A stretch of 6,463 nucleotides of DNA from Betaproteobacteria bacterium (GTDB lineage: Bacteria > Pseudomonadota > Gammaproteobacteria > Burkholderiales > Burkholderiaceae). Of the stretch, positions 1-5,540 are shown one piece after another. The stretch is from contig JAGWXN010000190.1 of NCBI GenBank assembly GCA_018969885.1, positions 1 to 6,463 on the forward strand, in the 5' to 3' direction. The position numbers and the translations under genes are program-made. Numbering within the stretch: the first letter of the stretch is position 1; each line of letters starts with the position of its first letter. The notes beneath the pieces are model-generated. The model saw nothing but the letters and a program-made list of their open reading frames with translations, had not been told where the DNA came from and searched no databases.

Positions 1-1240
1 CAAAGACCAGCATGATTACGAAGAAGGGGAGCGCCGCCCGCGACACAAAGCCAAGGTCACGCCCAGACATCATCTGCATGATGAAGAGGTTGAGCCCCAC
101 CGGGGGTGTGACCATGGACATTTCCACCATCAGAACCATGAATACACCGAACCAGATCAGGTCGATGCCGGCAGCCTGAACGGTGGGCAGCAGGAGCGAA
201 CTCGCCAAGACCACGATCGATACGCCATCGAGGAAGCAACCCAGAATGGCAAACAAGATCGTGAGTGCCAGCAGCAGGCCATTAGGCGAAAGTTCGAAGG
301 AATCGATGAATTTCGCGATTTCGTGCGGCAAGCCGGTGAAGTCGACTGCGGCCGACAGGAACATCGACCCCATGATGATGAAGGCGATCATGCAGGAAGT
401 GCGGACGGCCTCGCGAATGCTTTCAATGAATGTGGCCCAAGTGAGCGTGCCGGAGACCGCTGAAAGAATAAGGGCGCCCGCCACACCCAGCGCGGCGGAT
501 TCGGTGGGGGTGGCAATGCCCGTGTAAATTGACCCGATCACGAGCGCGATAAGGAGCACCACCGGAATCAGATGACGGCTGCTCCTCAGCTTTTCGATCA
601 GTTTTGACGAGGGTTCAGCGGGCGGCATTTGCTTCGAGTGGGTGAGCGCCCAGACCATCAGATAGCCCATGAAAAGCAGCATGAGTGCGATGCCCGGGAT
701 GATGCCCGCGGCAAACAGCTTGGCTATCGAGACTTCGGCCGACACGCCGTACACAATGAATGTGATGGATGGCGGGATCATGATGCCGAGGGTGCCCGCA
801 CTGGTGAGGGCGCCCATGCTCACTTCTGCCGGGTAGCCGCGTCGTTGGAGTTCAGGCAGCGAGATTCGTCCAATCGTGGCCATGGTGGCGGCAGATGACC
901 CGCAGGCGGCGGCGAAGATACCGCAGCCCAGTACGTTCACATGAAGCAGTCGCCCGGGCAGCCAACCCAGCCAGGGGGCGAGTCCCCGAAACATTTCTTC
1001 GCTCAGTCGGCTGCGAAACAAGATCTCGCCCATCCAGATGAAAACCGGCAGTGCGGTGAGCGTCCAGCTTGCACTGCTGCCCCAGATCGTGGTGGCCATG
1101 ATGCTGCCAGCTGGTGACGTAGTGCCCGCAAAAAATACGAAGAGGCCGGTTCCCAGGAGCGCCACGGCGATCCATAGTCCGCTGCCCAGCAGCAGCAGCA
1201 GAACCAGCAGGACGAGCATGGCAAACTGCCCTGGATCCAT
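1..1240 (-). CDS. dctM: TRAP transporter large permease subunit, DctM family (3' end cut by window edge)
   Basis: This is the large membrane subunit of a tripartite ATP-independent periplasmic transporter, the part that moves substrate across the inner membrane using an ion gradient. 413 codons are present and the frame runs off the left edge. Family members are usually about 425-435 residues, so only a short C-terminal tail is missing. Directly visible hallmarks are a hydrophobic N-terminus (MLVLLVLLLLLG), LPVFIWMGEI near residue 65, ACGSSAATMATIG around S115-S116, GTLGIMIPPS at 149-158, and TPPVGLNLF beginning at 378. Most of the remainder is hydrophobic helices. The start is the ATG at 1240-1238, five bases after the dctQ stop. 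No clear Shine-Dalgarno site precedes it, so translation is probably coupled to dctQ. ATG at codon 8 is an alternative start. The dct name denotes the family only; C4-dicarboxylate as the substrate is not implied. Confidence 0.96.
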   Translation of the reverse strand, partial: MDPGQFAMLVLLVLLLLLGSGLWIAVALLGTGLFVFFAGTTSPAGSIMATTIWGSSASWTLTALPVFIWMGEILFRSRLSEEMFRGLAPWLGWLPGRLLHVNVLGCGIFAAACGSSAATMATIGRISLPELQRRGYPAEVSMGALTSAGTLGIMIPPSITFIVYGVSAEVSIAKLFAAGIIPGIALMLLFMGYLMVWALTHSKQMPPAEPSSKLIEKLRSSRHLIPVVLLIALVIGSIYTGIATPTESAALGVAGALILSAVSGTLTWATFIESIREAVRTSCMIAFIIMGSMFLSAAVDFTGLPHEIAKFIDSFELSPNGLLLALTILFAILGCFLDGVSIVVLASSLLLPTVQAAGIDLIWFGVFMVLMVEMSMVTPPVGLNLFIMQMMSGRDLGFVSRAALPFFVIMLVF

Positions 1241-1245
1241 GGCGG

Positions 1246-1758
1246 TCAGACCGTGGACGGCTGATCGCCGCCGCGTGGGTAGAGCGTGGATTCATCGATC
1301 AGGTGACAGACCAGGCTGTCGATCAGGCTCACCCAGAGCGCCAGCACCCCTAGCGCCATCCAGAGCTGAGGAATCCATAGCGGAATGGCAATCACGCCCT
1401 GTCCCATTTCATTGAACTGCCAGGAGTCCCACACCATCGCGCAGGTCCACCAGCAAAAATAACCGATGACGAGGCTTGCGACCGCCAGACAGCCCCGCTC
1501 AACCCAGCGTTGCGCTGCCGGAGCCAGTCGGTCAAGGATCAGCGCAACCCGGATATGGCCACCGGTATTGAGTGTGTAGGCGAGGCCAAGGAACGACGAT
1601 GCGGCCATGGAGTAGCCGGCGATTTCAGCTGTCCAGGACACGACCACGCCCGCTGCACGGGCGCCGATCTGAAGCAGAACGCAGGCAACGATACCAACCA
1701 GCGCGAGGCCCGATAGAACGCCGCACCCAATGTAAAAACTGTTCAGAAGCCTGCGCAT
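1246..1758 (-). CDS. dctQ: TRAP transporter small permease subunit, DctQ family
   Basis: This is the small integral membrane subunit, which pairs with DctM and helps dock the binding protein. The 170 residues form four hydrophobic segments at roughly 8-30, 44-63, 88-110 and 128-150, the standard DctQ topology and length. The family signature appears as WTAEIAGYSM (E45) followed by LNTGGHIRV around 63-71. The start is supported by a GGAGGG site nine bases upstream, and the gene begins 23 bp after the dctP stop. DctQ and DctM are separate proteins here, not the fused DctQM form found in some TRAP systems. Sequence identity in this family is low, but the signature plus position between dctP and dctM makes the call firm. 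Confidence 0.94.
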   Translation of the reverse strand: MRRLLNSFYIGCGVLSGLALVGIVACVLLQIGARAAGVVVSWTAEIAGYSMAASSFLGLAYTLNTGGHIRVALILDRLAPAAQRWVERGCLAVASLVIGYFCWWTCAMVWDSWQFNEMGQGVIAIPLWIPQLWMALGVLALWVSLIDSLVCHLIDESTLYPRGGDQPSTV

Positions 1759-1767
1759 GAGGCGATG

Positions 1768-1773
1768 CCCTCC
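1768..1773 (-). promoter_or_regulatory. Ribosome binding site of dctQ
   Basis: On the minus strand GGAGGG lies nine bases before the ATG at 1758. It fixes the dctQ start immediately downstream of the dctP stop. Confidence 0.7.
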
Positions 1774-1781
1774 GGCTTAAA

Positions 1782-2780
1782 TTAACGACGGCCCGCCAGG
1801 TATTCCTTCAGCACGGCCGAGCCGTCGGGACCAGCGCGCTTTTCCCAATCCTGGGCGAGCCGATCACCGACCTTGCGCAGGTCGGCCACGAAGGCGGCGT
1901 CGGGGGTGAGGATTGTCATGCCTTCCTTGATCAGGCGTGCCTTGGTTTCCTCACCCTCGCGTTTACTCCAGTCCCAGCCGCGCTTTTCCGCATTGGCCGA
2001 TGCGGTGAGGATGACCTGCTGAAGCTCTGCAGGCAGGGCCTTGAAGGTGGCGGTGTTGATGATGATGGTGTCTTTGGAGTGAGCGGCCTGAAAGTCGATA
2101 AAGAACTTGGCGTAGTCCCAGGCTTGGGTGGCAACTGCTGTGGTGGAGGACGTGAGCGTGGCATCGACGATGCCAACGGTAAATGCCTGACTCAGTTCCG
2201 AAGCCTGCAGTACGGTAGGGGTGGCACCCACGAGCTCGGCGAAGCGCGAAGCGGCCGGGCCCCAGCTGCGGTGTTTCATGCCTTTGAAGTCTTCAATTTT
2301 TGTGACCGCCTTCTTGCTGACCATGCCCATACCGGGGAAGGGCACGGTATAGAGGATGGTGATGCCCTGTGCGTTCAGACGCTTGTCGAGGTGGGGCTTG
2401 GAAAGCTTCCACAGGCGGGCGGCCGATTCATAGCCGCTATCCAGGAACAGGATGCCGTCGATATCGAAAAATGCGTATTCATTGCCGTAGGCGGGCAGGT
2501 TGGTTTCCGCGATCGGCACCTGCCCGGTTTGAACGGCACGCTTGATTTCTGGCAGCTTGAAGAGCGAGCCGTTCGAGTGCACGGTGATGTCGATACGGCC
2601 GTTCGACGCAGCCTTGACTTCGTCGGCGAACATCCGGGTGTTCTTGGTGTGAAAACTGCCATCGGCGTACGGCGTTGGCATATTCCACTTGTACACCTGC
2701 TGGGCGCAGGCCGGACCCGAGGCCAGCGCAAGCGCACCAGCCAGAACATGAAACAGCGAGCAGCGTTTGATCCGATTCAT
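1782..2780 (-). CDS. dctP: TRAP transporter periplasmic substrate-binding protein, DctP family
   Basis: This is the soluble periplasmic receptor that captures the substrate and hands it to the DctQ/DctM pair. The 332-residue length is typical. Residues 1-26 are a Sec signal peptide: basic MNRIKR, a hydrophobic core, then a likely signal peptidase I cut after ACA, before QQVYKW. The Cys at 25 is not in a proper lipobox, so a lipoprotein is unlikely. Family landmarks are DFKGMKHR (164-171), where R171 aligns with the arginine that binds the substrate carboxylate in most DctP proteins, and the TVGIVDA stretch (201-207), matching the usual QxGVVDG region with Ala in place of Gly. The substrate is therefore probably a carboxylic acid, but it cannot be named. 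A GGAGG site eight bases upstream supports the start. The gene lies 29 bp after the cupin stop, in the same operon. Confidence 0.95.
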   Translation of the reverse strand: MNRIKRCSLFHVLAGALALASGPACAQQVYKWNMPTPYADGSFHTKNTRMFADEVKAASNGRIDITVHSNGSLFKLPEIKRAVQTGQVPIAETNLPAYGNEYAFFDIDGILFLDSGYESAARLWKLSKPHLDKRLNAQGITILYTVPFPGMGMVSKKAVTKIEDFKGMKHRSWGPAASRFAELVGATPTVLQASELSQAFTVGIVDATLTSSTTAVATQAWDYAKFFIDFQAAHSKDTIIINTATFKALPAELQQVILTASANAEKRGWDWSKREGEETKARLIKEGMTILTPDAAFVADLRKVGDRLAQDWEKRAGPDGSAVLKEYLAGRR

Positions 2781-2788
2781 TGGGGCGG

Positions 2789-2793
2789 CCTCC
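2789..2793 (-). promoter_or_regulatory. Ribosome binding site of dctP
   Basis: GGAGG on the minus strand lies eight bases before the ATG at 2780. It selects this start, which also gives a well-formed signal peptide. Confidence 0.75.
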
Positions 2794-2809
2794 GCAATTG
2801 AGGTTTGGT

Positions 2810-3217
2810 TCAGAGTTCGTTGAACCAGACCACTTCGTCAAAAAATTTATTCGGTTTGGTAAAGAAGGAAATCGACAGGCAGCCGTTGGGTGCGTGCGCA
2901 ATGTGCGTATTGCCACCGGGGCGCCAGACAAAATTGCCGGCGGTGGCCGACCCCTGCTCGTCATCGAGACTGCCCTCGAGGATGTAGGTCTGCTCGATTT
3001 CGGTATGGGTGTGGAGCGGGATAGTGGACCCCGGCTCCATTTTGGACAGGACGGTCAGCATGCCGCTTTCGTCCTGGTAAAGAATTTTTACTTGAACTCC
3101 AGGAAACTTGGAGGGCTTCCACGGCATGTTCAGTACGTCGACGAAGGTGGAGCGTGGCGTGGCGATGATTTCTTCGTGGGTGGGTCGGCGTTTCTGTGAA
3201 ACCAGGGCTTCAGCCAT
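2810..3217 (-). CDS. Small single-domain cupin protein, probably metal-binding (ChrR-like cupin); reaction unknown
   Basis: This is a 135-residue cytoplasmic beta-barrel protein with no signal peptide. Cupin motif 1, G(X)5HXH(X)3-4E(X)6G, is matched exactly: G63, H69, H71, E75, G82. Motif 2, G(X)5PXG(X)2H, is present as G94, P100, G102 and H105. The three histidines and the glutamate are the usual ligands for Fe, Mn, Zn or Ni, so a metal site is expected. Single-domain cupins of this kind include dioxygenases, isomerases, lyases and the ChrR metal-sensor domain; the sequence does not decide between these. The protein lacks the N-terminal zinc domain of true ChrR anti-sigma factors. The start at ATG 3217 is chosen because GGGAG lies six bases upstream. 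The frame stays open to a TTG at 3388, but those 57 codons do not look like protein and cover the promoter region. It is the first gene of the TRAP operon, so it may act on the imported compound. Confidence 0.9.
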   Translation of the reverse strand: MAEALVSQKRRPTHEEIIATPRSTFVDVLNMPWKPSKFPGVQVKILYQDESGMLTVLSKMEPGSTIPLHTHTEIEQTYILEGSLDDEQGSATAGNFVWRPGGNTHIAHAPNGCLSISFFTKPNKFFDEVVWFNEL

Positions 3218-3223
3218 GACTGT

Positions 3224-3228
3224 CTCCC
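3224..3228 (-). promoter_or_regulatory. Ribosome binding site that decides the cupin start
   Basis: GGGAG on the minus strand, six bases before the ATG at 3217. It argues for the 135-residue form over the 192-codon frame starting at TTG 3388. Confidence 0.7.
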
Positions 3229-3251
3229 AGAGAGGGGTGGATGGATGTCGC

Positions 3252-3281
3252 ACTGTACACACCGATCGTGCGGGGCTGCAA
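3252..3281 (-). promoter_or_regulatory. Possible promoter of the cupin-dctPQM operon
   Basis: On the minus strand TTGCAG (3281-3276) and TACAGT (3257-3252) are separated by 18 bp. The -10 is a fair sigma-70 match; the -35 matches only in its TTG. Transcription would begin near 3245, giving a leader of roughly 28 bases before the cupin ATG. Found by eye only. Confidence 0.35.
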
Positions 3282-3337
3282 CGCCCGTGTTCGATTCCTG
3301 AAAGAAACGATTCGCGCAGTGCCGCGGGCGCTCCGGC

Positions 3338-3343
3338 TATAGT
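3338..3343 (+). promoter_or_regulatory. Possible -10 element for the ligase-MaoC-SDR operon
   Basis: TATAGT matches the sigma-70 -10 consensus at five of six bases. No good -35 lies at the normal distance (CGCAGT at 17 bp), so the promoter would probably need an activator. Transcription would start near 3350, about 63 bases before the ligase start and inside the palindrome at 3347-3358. Confidence 0.25.
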
Positions 3344-3346
3344 CAG

Positions 3347-3358
3347 TGCCCGGGGGCA
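3347..3358. repeat. Short palindrome, candidate operator
   Basis: TGCCC-GG-GGGCA is a perfect 5-bp inverted repeat around a 2-bp centre. Allowing one mismatch, a further A/T pair (3345/3360) extends it. It would overlap the predicted start of the rightward transcript, a common position for a repressor site. A palindrome this short can occur by chance in GC-rich DNA. Confidence 0.3.
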
Positions 3359-3400
3359 ATCGGAACTTTTGTGAGCCGTGGTTCGCAATTAACCCTGAAT

Positions 3401-3404
3401 GGAG
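3401..3404 (+). promoter_or_regulatory. Ribosome binding site of the acyl-CoA ligase
   Basis: GGAG lies eight bases before GTG 3413 and eleven before ATG 3416, so spacing slightly favours the GTG start. Confidence 0.55.
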
Positions 3405-3412
3405 ATCACTGA

Positions 3413-5065
3413 GTGATGCAGAGCGGACACTCCGACGCGCGGTTTCCTGAGGTTCGAACCGAGCTGGTGTATGGCGAGCGGCTGGTGCGGTGCTTCAAAG
3501 ATCGGCCCGGTTCGCTTTTCGGGATGTTTGAGCAGGCGGTCAGACGTTCGCCGCAGGGCGTGGCCCTGGTGTGCGACAACCGACGACTCACATATCGTGA
3601 GCTCGATCATGAGGTCTCGGCGGCCGCCCGGGCGTTGCAGAATTCCGGGGTCGTCTGTGGCGACCGGGTTGCGCTCCTTCTTGGGAACCGGATCGAGTTT
3701 GTGGTGCTGCTGTTCGCTGCCGCGCGCGTTGGCGCCATCGTGGTGCCGCTCAGTGCGCGGGAGGTCAGGCCGGGCATCGCTTATGCACTTGGCCAATGCG
3801 GAGCGCGCCTGCTGGTGCACGAACGCGAGCTGTCAGATCAGGTGCCCGACGATAGCGAACTGCCAGCGCCGCTTGCGCGGATCTGGGTGAGCGATACGCA
3901 GGGCGCCGACGATGCCAGCAACCCGACCGCCTGGCTGGGCTGGCTGAACGCTGCGGCGGGCGCGCCCCTGGCGGGACCCGCACAGCCCGCCGAGTTCGAT
4001 ACGGCCGCCATTCTCTACACGTCGGGAACGACAGGGCGACCCAAGGGCGCAATGCTCACCCACCTGGGGCTGGTGCACTCGGCGCTTCATTTTGTCCATG
4101 CCATGTCGCTGGGTCCGCGTGACACCTCAGTGGCCACGGTGCCGCTCAGCCATGTCACCGGGCTGGTTGCGCTCATCGCCACCATGGTGATGGCAGCGGG
4201 CAAACTGGTCGTGATGCCGTCGTTTCGCGCGGCGGCGTTTATTGCGCTTGCGCAGTCTGAACGCATGACGCACACGCTGATGGTGCCTGCCATGTACAAG
4301 CTCTGCCTGATGGCCCCGGAGTTCGCGCAGGCCGATCTCTCAGCGTGGCGGGTGGGCGCCTATGGTGGCGCGCCGATGCCCGAGGCAACCATTGCCGAGC
4401 TCACCGGTCGCATGCCGCAGCTCATGCTCATGAACTGCTACGGTTCCACCGAGACCACCTCGCCCGCCACGCTGATGCCGCCCGGGCAGAACGCAGGCCG
4501 GATCGATAGCGTCGGTTGCCCGTTGCCCTGCGCCGATATTCGTGTGATGAATGATGACGGTCGAGAGTGCGAGGCCGGCGAACTGGGCGAGATCTGGATC
4601 GGCGGCCCCATGGTCATCCCCGGCTACTGGAATCAGCCAGAGGCCACCCGGGCTTCGTTCGCGGGCGGCTTCTGGCGATCCGGAGATCTGGGATGGGTTG
4701 ACGCTCAGGGTTATCTGCGGGTGGTCGATCGGATCAAGGACATGATCAACCGGGGCGGCTACAAGGTGTTCACGATCGAGGTCGAGAACGTGCTCTATGA
4801 ACACGAGCGGGTGATCGAGTGCGCGGTGGTGCCGGTACCCTGCCCAGTTCTGGGTGAGCGCGTGCAGGCGGTGGTTTATGCCCGTGGCGGATCGGCGGAA
4901 GCGGTGCAACTGAGTCGCGAACTGAGCGAGCACTGCGCCGCGCGATTGGCCGACTACAAGACGCCAGAGCGTTTCATCGTGGTGGATCAGCCCTTGCCGC
5001 GAAACGCCAATGGCAAACTCCTCAAACGCCAGATTCGGGAGGCCGTTCTCCATGACCACCGGTAG
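3413..5065 (+). CDS. AMP-forming acyl-CoA ligase (class I adenylate-forming enzyme)
   Basis: Predicted to activate a carboxylic acid with ATP to an acyl-adenylate and transfer it to CoA. The 550-residue length is typical. The large N-terminal domain carries the phosphate-binding loop YTSGTTGRPKG (202-212), NCYGSTET (341-348), where the conserved Thr-Glu contact AMP and Mg, and the ribose-binding Asp in SGDLG (D425). The hinge is VVDRIKD (R440), followed by NRGGYKVFTIEVENVL. The small C-terminal domain ends with PRNANGK, whose K535 is the expected adenylation lysine. All catalytic motifs are intact. The usual Pro of the PxEVE motif is Ile (TIEVE). The start is GTG 3413, eight bases after GGAG (3401-3404); ATG 3416 directly after it is almost equally possible and changes one residue. 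The acyl substrate, whether aromatic, alicyclic or medium-chain, cannot be read by eye. It is the first gene of a three-gene operon. Confidence 0.93.
   Translation: MMQSGHSDARFPEVRTELVYGERLVRCFKDRPGSLFGMFEQAVRRSPQGVALVCDNRRLTYRELDHEVSAAARALQNSGVVCGDRVALLLGNRIEFVVLLFAAARVGAIVVPLSAREVRPGIAYALGQCGARLLVHERELSDQVPDDSELPAPLARIWVSDTQGADDASNPTAWLGWLNAAAGAPLAGPAQPAEFDTAAILYTSGTTGRPKGAMLTHLGLVHSALHFVHAMSLGPRDTSVATVPLSHVTGLVALIATMVMAAGKLVVMPSFRAAAFIALAQSERMTHTLMVPAMYKLCLMAPEFAQADLSAWRVGAYGGAPMPEATIAELTGRMPQLMLMNCYGSTETTSPATLMPPGQNAGRIDSVGCPLPCADIRVMNDDGRECEAGELGEIWIGGPMVIPGYWNQPEATRASFAGGFWRSGDLGWVDAQGYLRVVDRIKDMINRGGYKVFTIEVENVLYEHERVIECAVVPVPCPVLGERVQAVVYARGGSAEAVQLSRELSEHCAARLADYKTPERFIVVDQPLPRNANGKLLKRQIREAVLHDHR
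5037..5042 (+). promoter_or_regulatory. Ribosome binding site of the MaoC gene, inside the ligase gene
   Basis: GGGAGG lies nine bases before ATG 5052. It decides the start: the frame is open back to an ATG at 5010, but those 14 extra codons have no such site and do not resemble the family N-terminus. Confidence 0.7.
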
Positions 5066-5528
5066 CCGGTATGACACGTTGGAGGCGCTGCGCGCCGCTG
5101 TGGGCACCGAGGCTTTTGTCTCCGACTGGGTACTGATCGATCAGCACCGTATCAATCTTTTTGCCGAGGCGACCGATGACCCGCAGTGGATTCATGTCGA
5201 TACCGAGCGGGCGGCGCGCGAGTCGCCCTTCGGCGGCACGATCGCTCATGGGTTCCTCACGCTTTCCCTACTCGGTCGCTTTTATGATCGGCATCTGGCG
5301 TTGCCGTTTTGTGCGATGGGCATCAACTATGGACTGAATCGGGTTCGCTTTACCCGCCCGGTTCGCGCGGGACAGCGGGTGCGCGGCCGCTTTCTGCTGT
5401 CGTCGCTTGAGGACATCGCGGGTGGGATCCAGATGTCGTTTACCGTCACCATCGAAATCGACGGCGAGGACAAACCCGCCTGTGTGGCGGAGTCCCTTGT
5501 CCGACAGTATTTTCCAGCCTCTGTCTGA
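5052..5528 (+). CDS. MaoC-family (NodN-like) enoyl-CoA hydratase, (R)-specific type
   Basis: A 158-residue single hot-dog-fold protein. Family members hydrate trans-2-enoyl-CoA to (R)-3-hydroxyacyl-CoA or run the reverse dehydration. The hydratase-2 motif appears as FAEATDDPQWIH (37-48), giving the catalytic dyad D43 and H48, followed by SPFGGTIAHGFLTLSLL (58-74), characteristic of the NodN branch. The usual Gly before the Asp is itself Asp (D42), a small departure. Length matches NodN-like proteins of about 150 residues. The start overlaps the end of the ligase gene by 14 bp, so the two are probably translationally coupled. Context between a CoA ligase and a dehydrogenase supports action on a CoA thioester. 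A carrier-protein substrate is the main alternative. Confidence 0.91.
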   Translation: MTTGSRYDTLEALRAAVGTEAFVSDWVLIDQHRINLFAEATDDPQWIHVDTERAARESPFGGTIAHGFLTLSLLGRFYDRHLALPFCAMGINYGLNRVRFTRPVRAGQRVRGRFLLSSLEDIAGGIQMSFTVTIEIDGEDKPACVAESLVRQYFPASV

Positions 5529-5530
5529 GT

Positions 5531-5534
5531 GGAG
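5531..5534 (+). promoter_or_regulatory. Ribosome binding site of the SDR gene
   Basis: GGAG lies six bases before ATG 5541, preferred over the in-frame GTG at 5529, which overlaps this site and would add four residues. Confidence 0.7.
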
Positions 5535-5540
5535 ATCCTG

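Larger units (their letters stand above)
3218..3412. promoter_or_regulatory. Divergent intergenic control region between the uptake and catabolic operons
   Basis: These 195 bp separate the cupin start from the ligase start and must hold the promoters of both operons. The stretch contains no credible gene. Visible elements are a sigma-70-like pair reading left (TTGCAG, 18 bp, TACAGT on the minus strand), a TATAGT hexamer reading right at 3338-3343, a short palindrome TGCCC-GG-GGGCA at 3347-3358, two CGATTC direct repeats at 3292-3297 and 3308-3313 whose starts are 16 bp apart, and an imperfect CGCAC/GTGCG inverted repeat at 3249-3272. A shared regulator binding here is plausible, but no regulator gene is in the window. 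Confidence 0.75.

Noticed and set aside
1189..1203. CAG triplet run resembling a microsatellite
   Set aside because: Read on the minus strand it is CTG codons for the leucine-rich first membrane helix of DctM, so protein composition explains it.
629..1415. Several 70-150 codon open frames on both strands across the dctM region
   Set aside because: All overlap the DctM frame, which carries family motifs along its whole length. None has recognisable features.
2079..2801. 240-codon open frame on the plus strand opposite dctP
   Set aside because: It lies almost wholly opposite a clear DctP gene with a signal peptide and family motifs. Long antisense frames are expected in GC-rich coding DNA, and its translation shows no recognisable domain.
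3288..3300. GTTCGATTCC, resembling a tRNA T-loop
   Set aside because: The flanking bases do not form the five-pair T-stem, and I found no acceptor or anticodon arm around it.
3218..3388. 57-codon N-terminal extension of the cupin from TTG 3388
   Set aside because: The extension would fill the promoter region and begins with a rare start codon. It has no similarity to cupin N-termini, while ATG 3217 has a good ribosome site.
3389..3820. 143-codon minus-strand frame opposite the ligase start
   Set aside because: It overlaps the ligase N-terminus, is rich in His/Arg/Pro, and has no ribosome site or domain that I can recognise.
4340..5107. 255-codon open frame on the minus strand opposite the ligase
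   Set aside because: It is antisense to the most conserved part of the ligase. Its His/Arg/Gly-rich translation is typical of a shadow frame.
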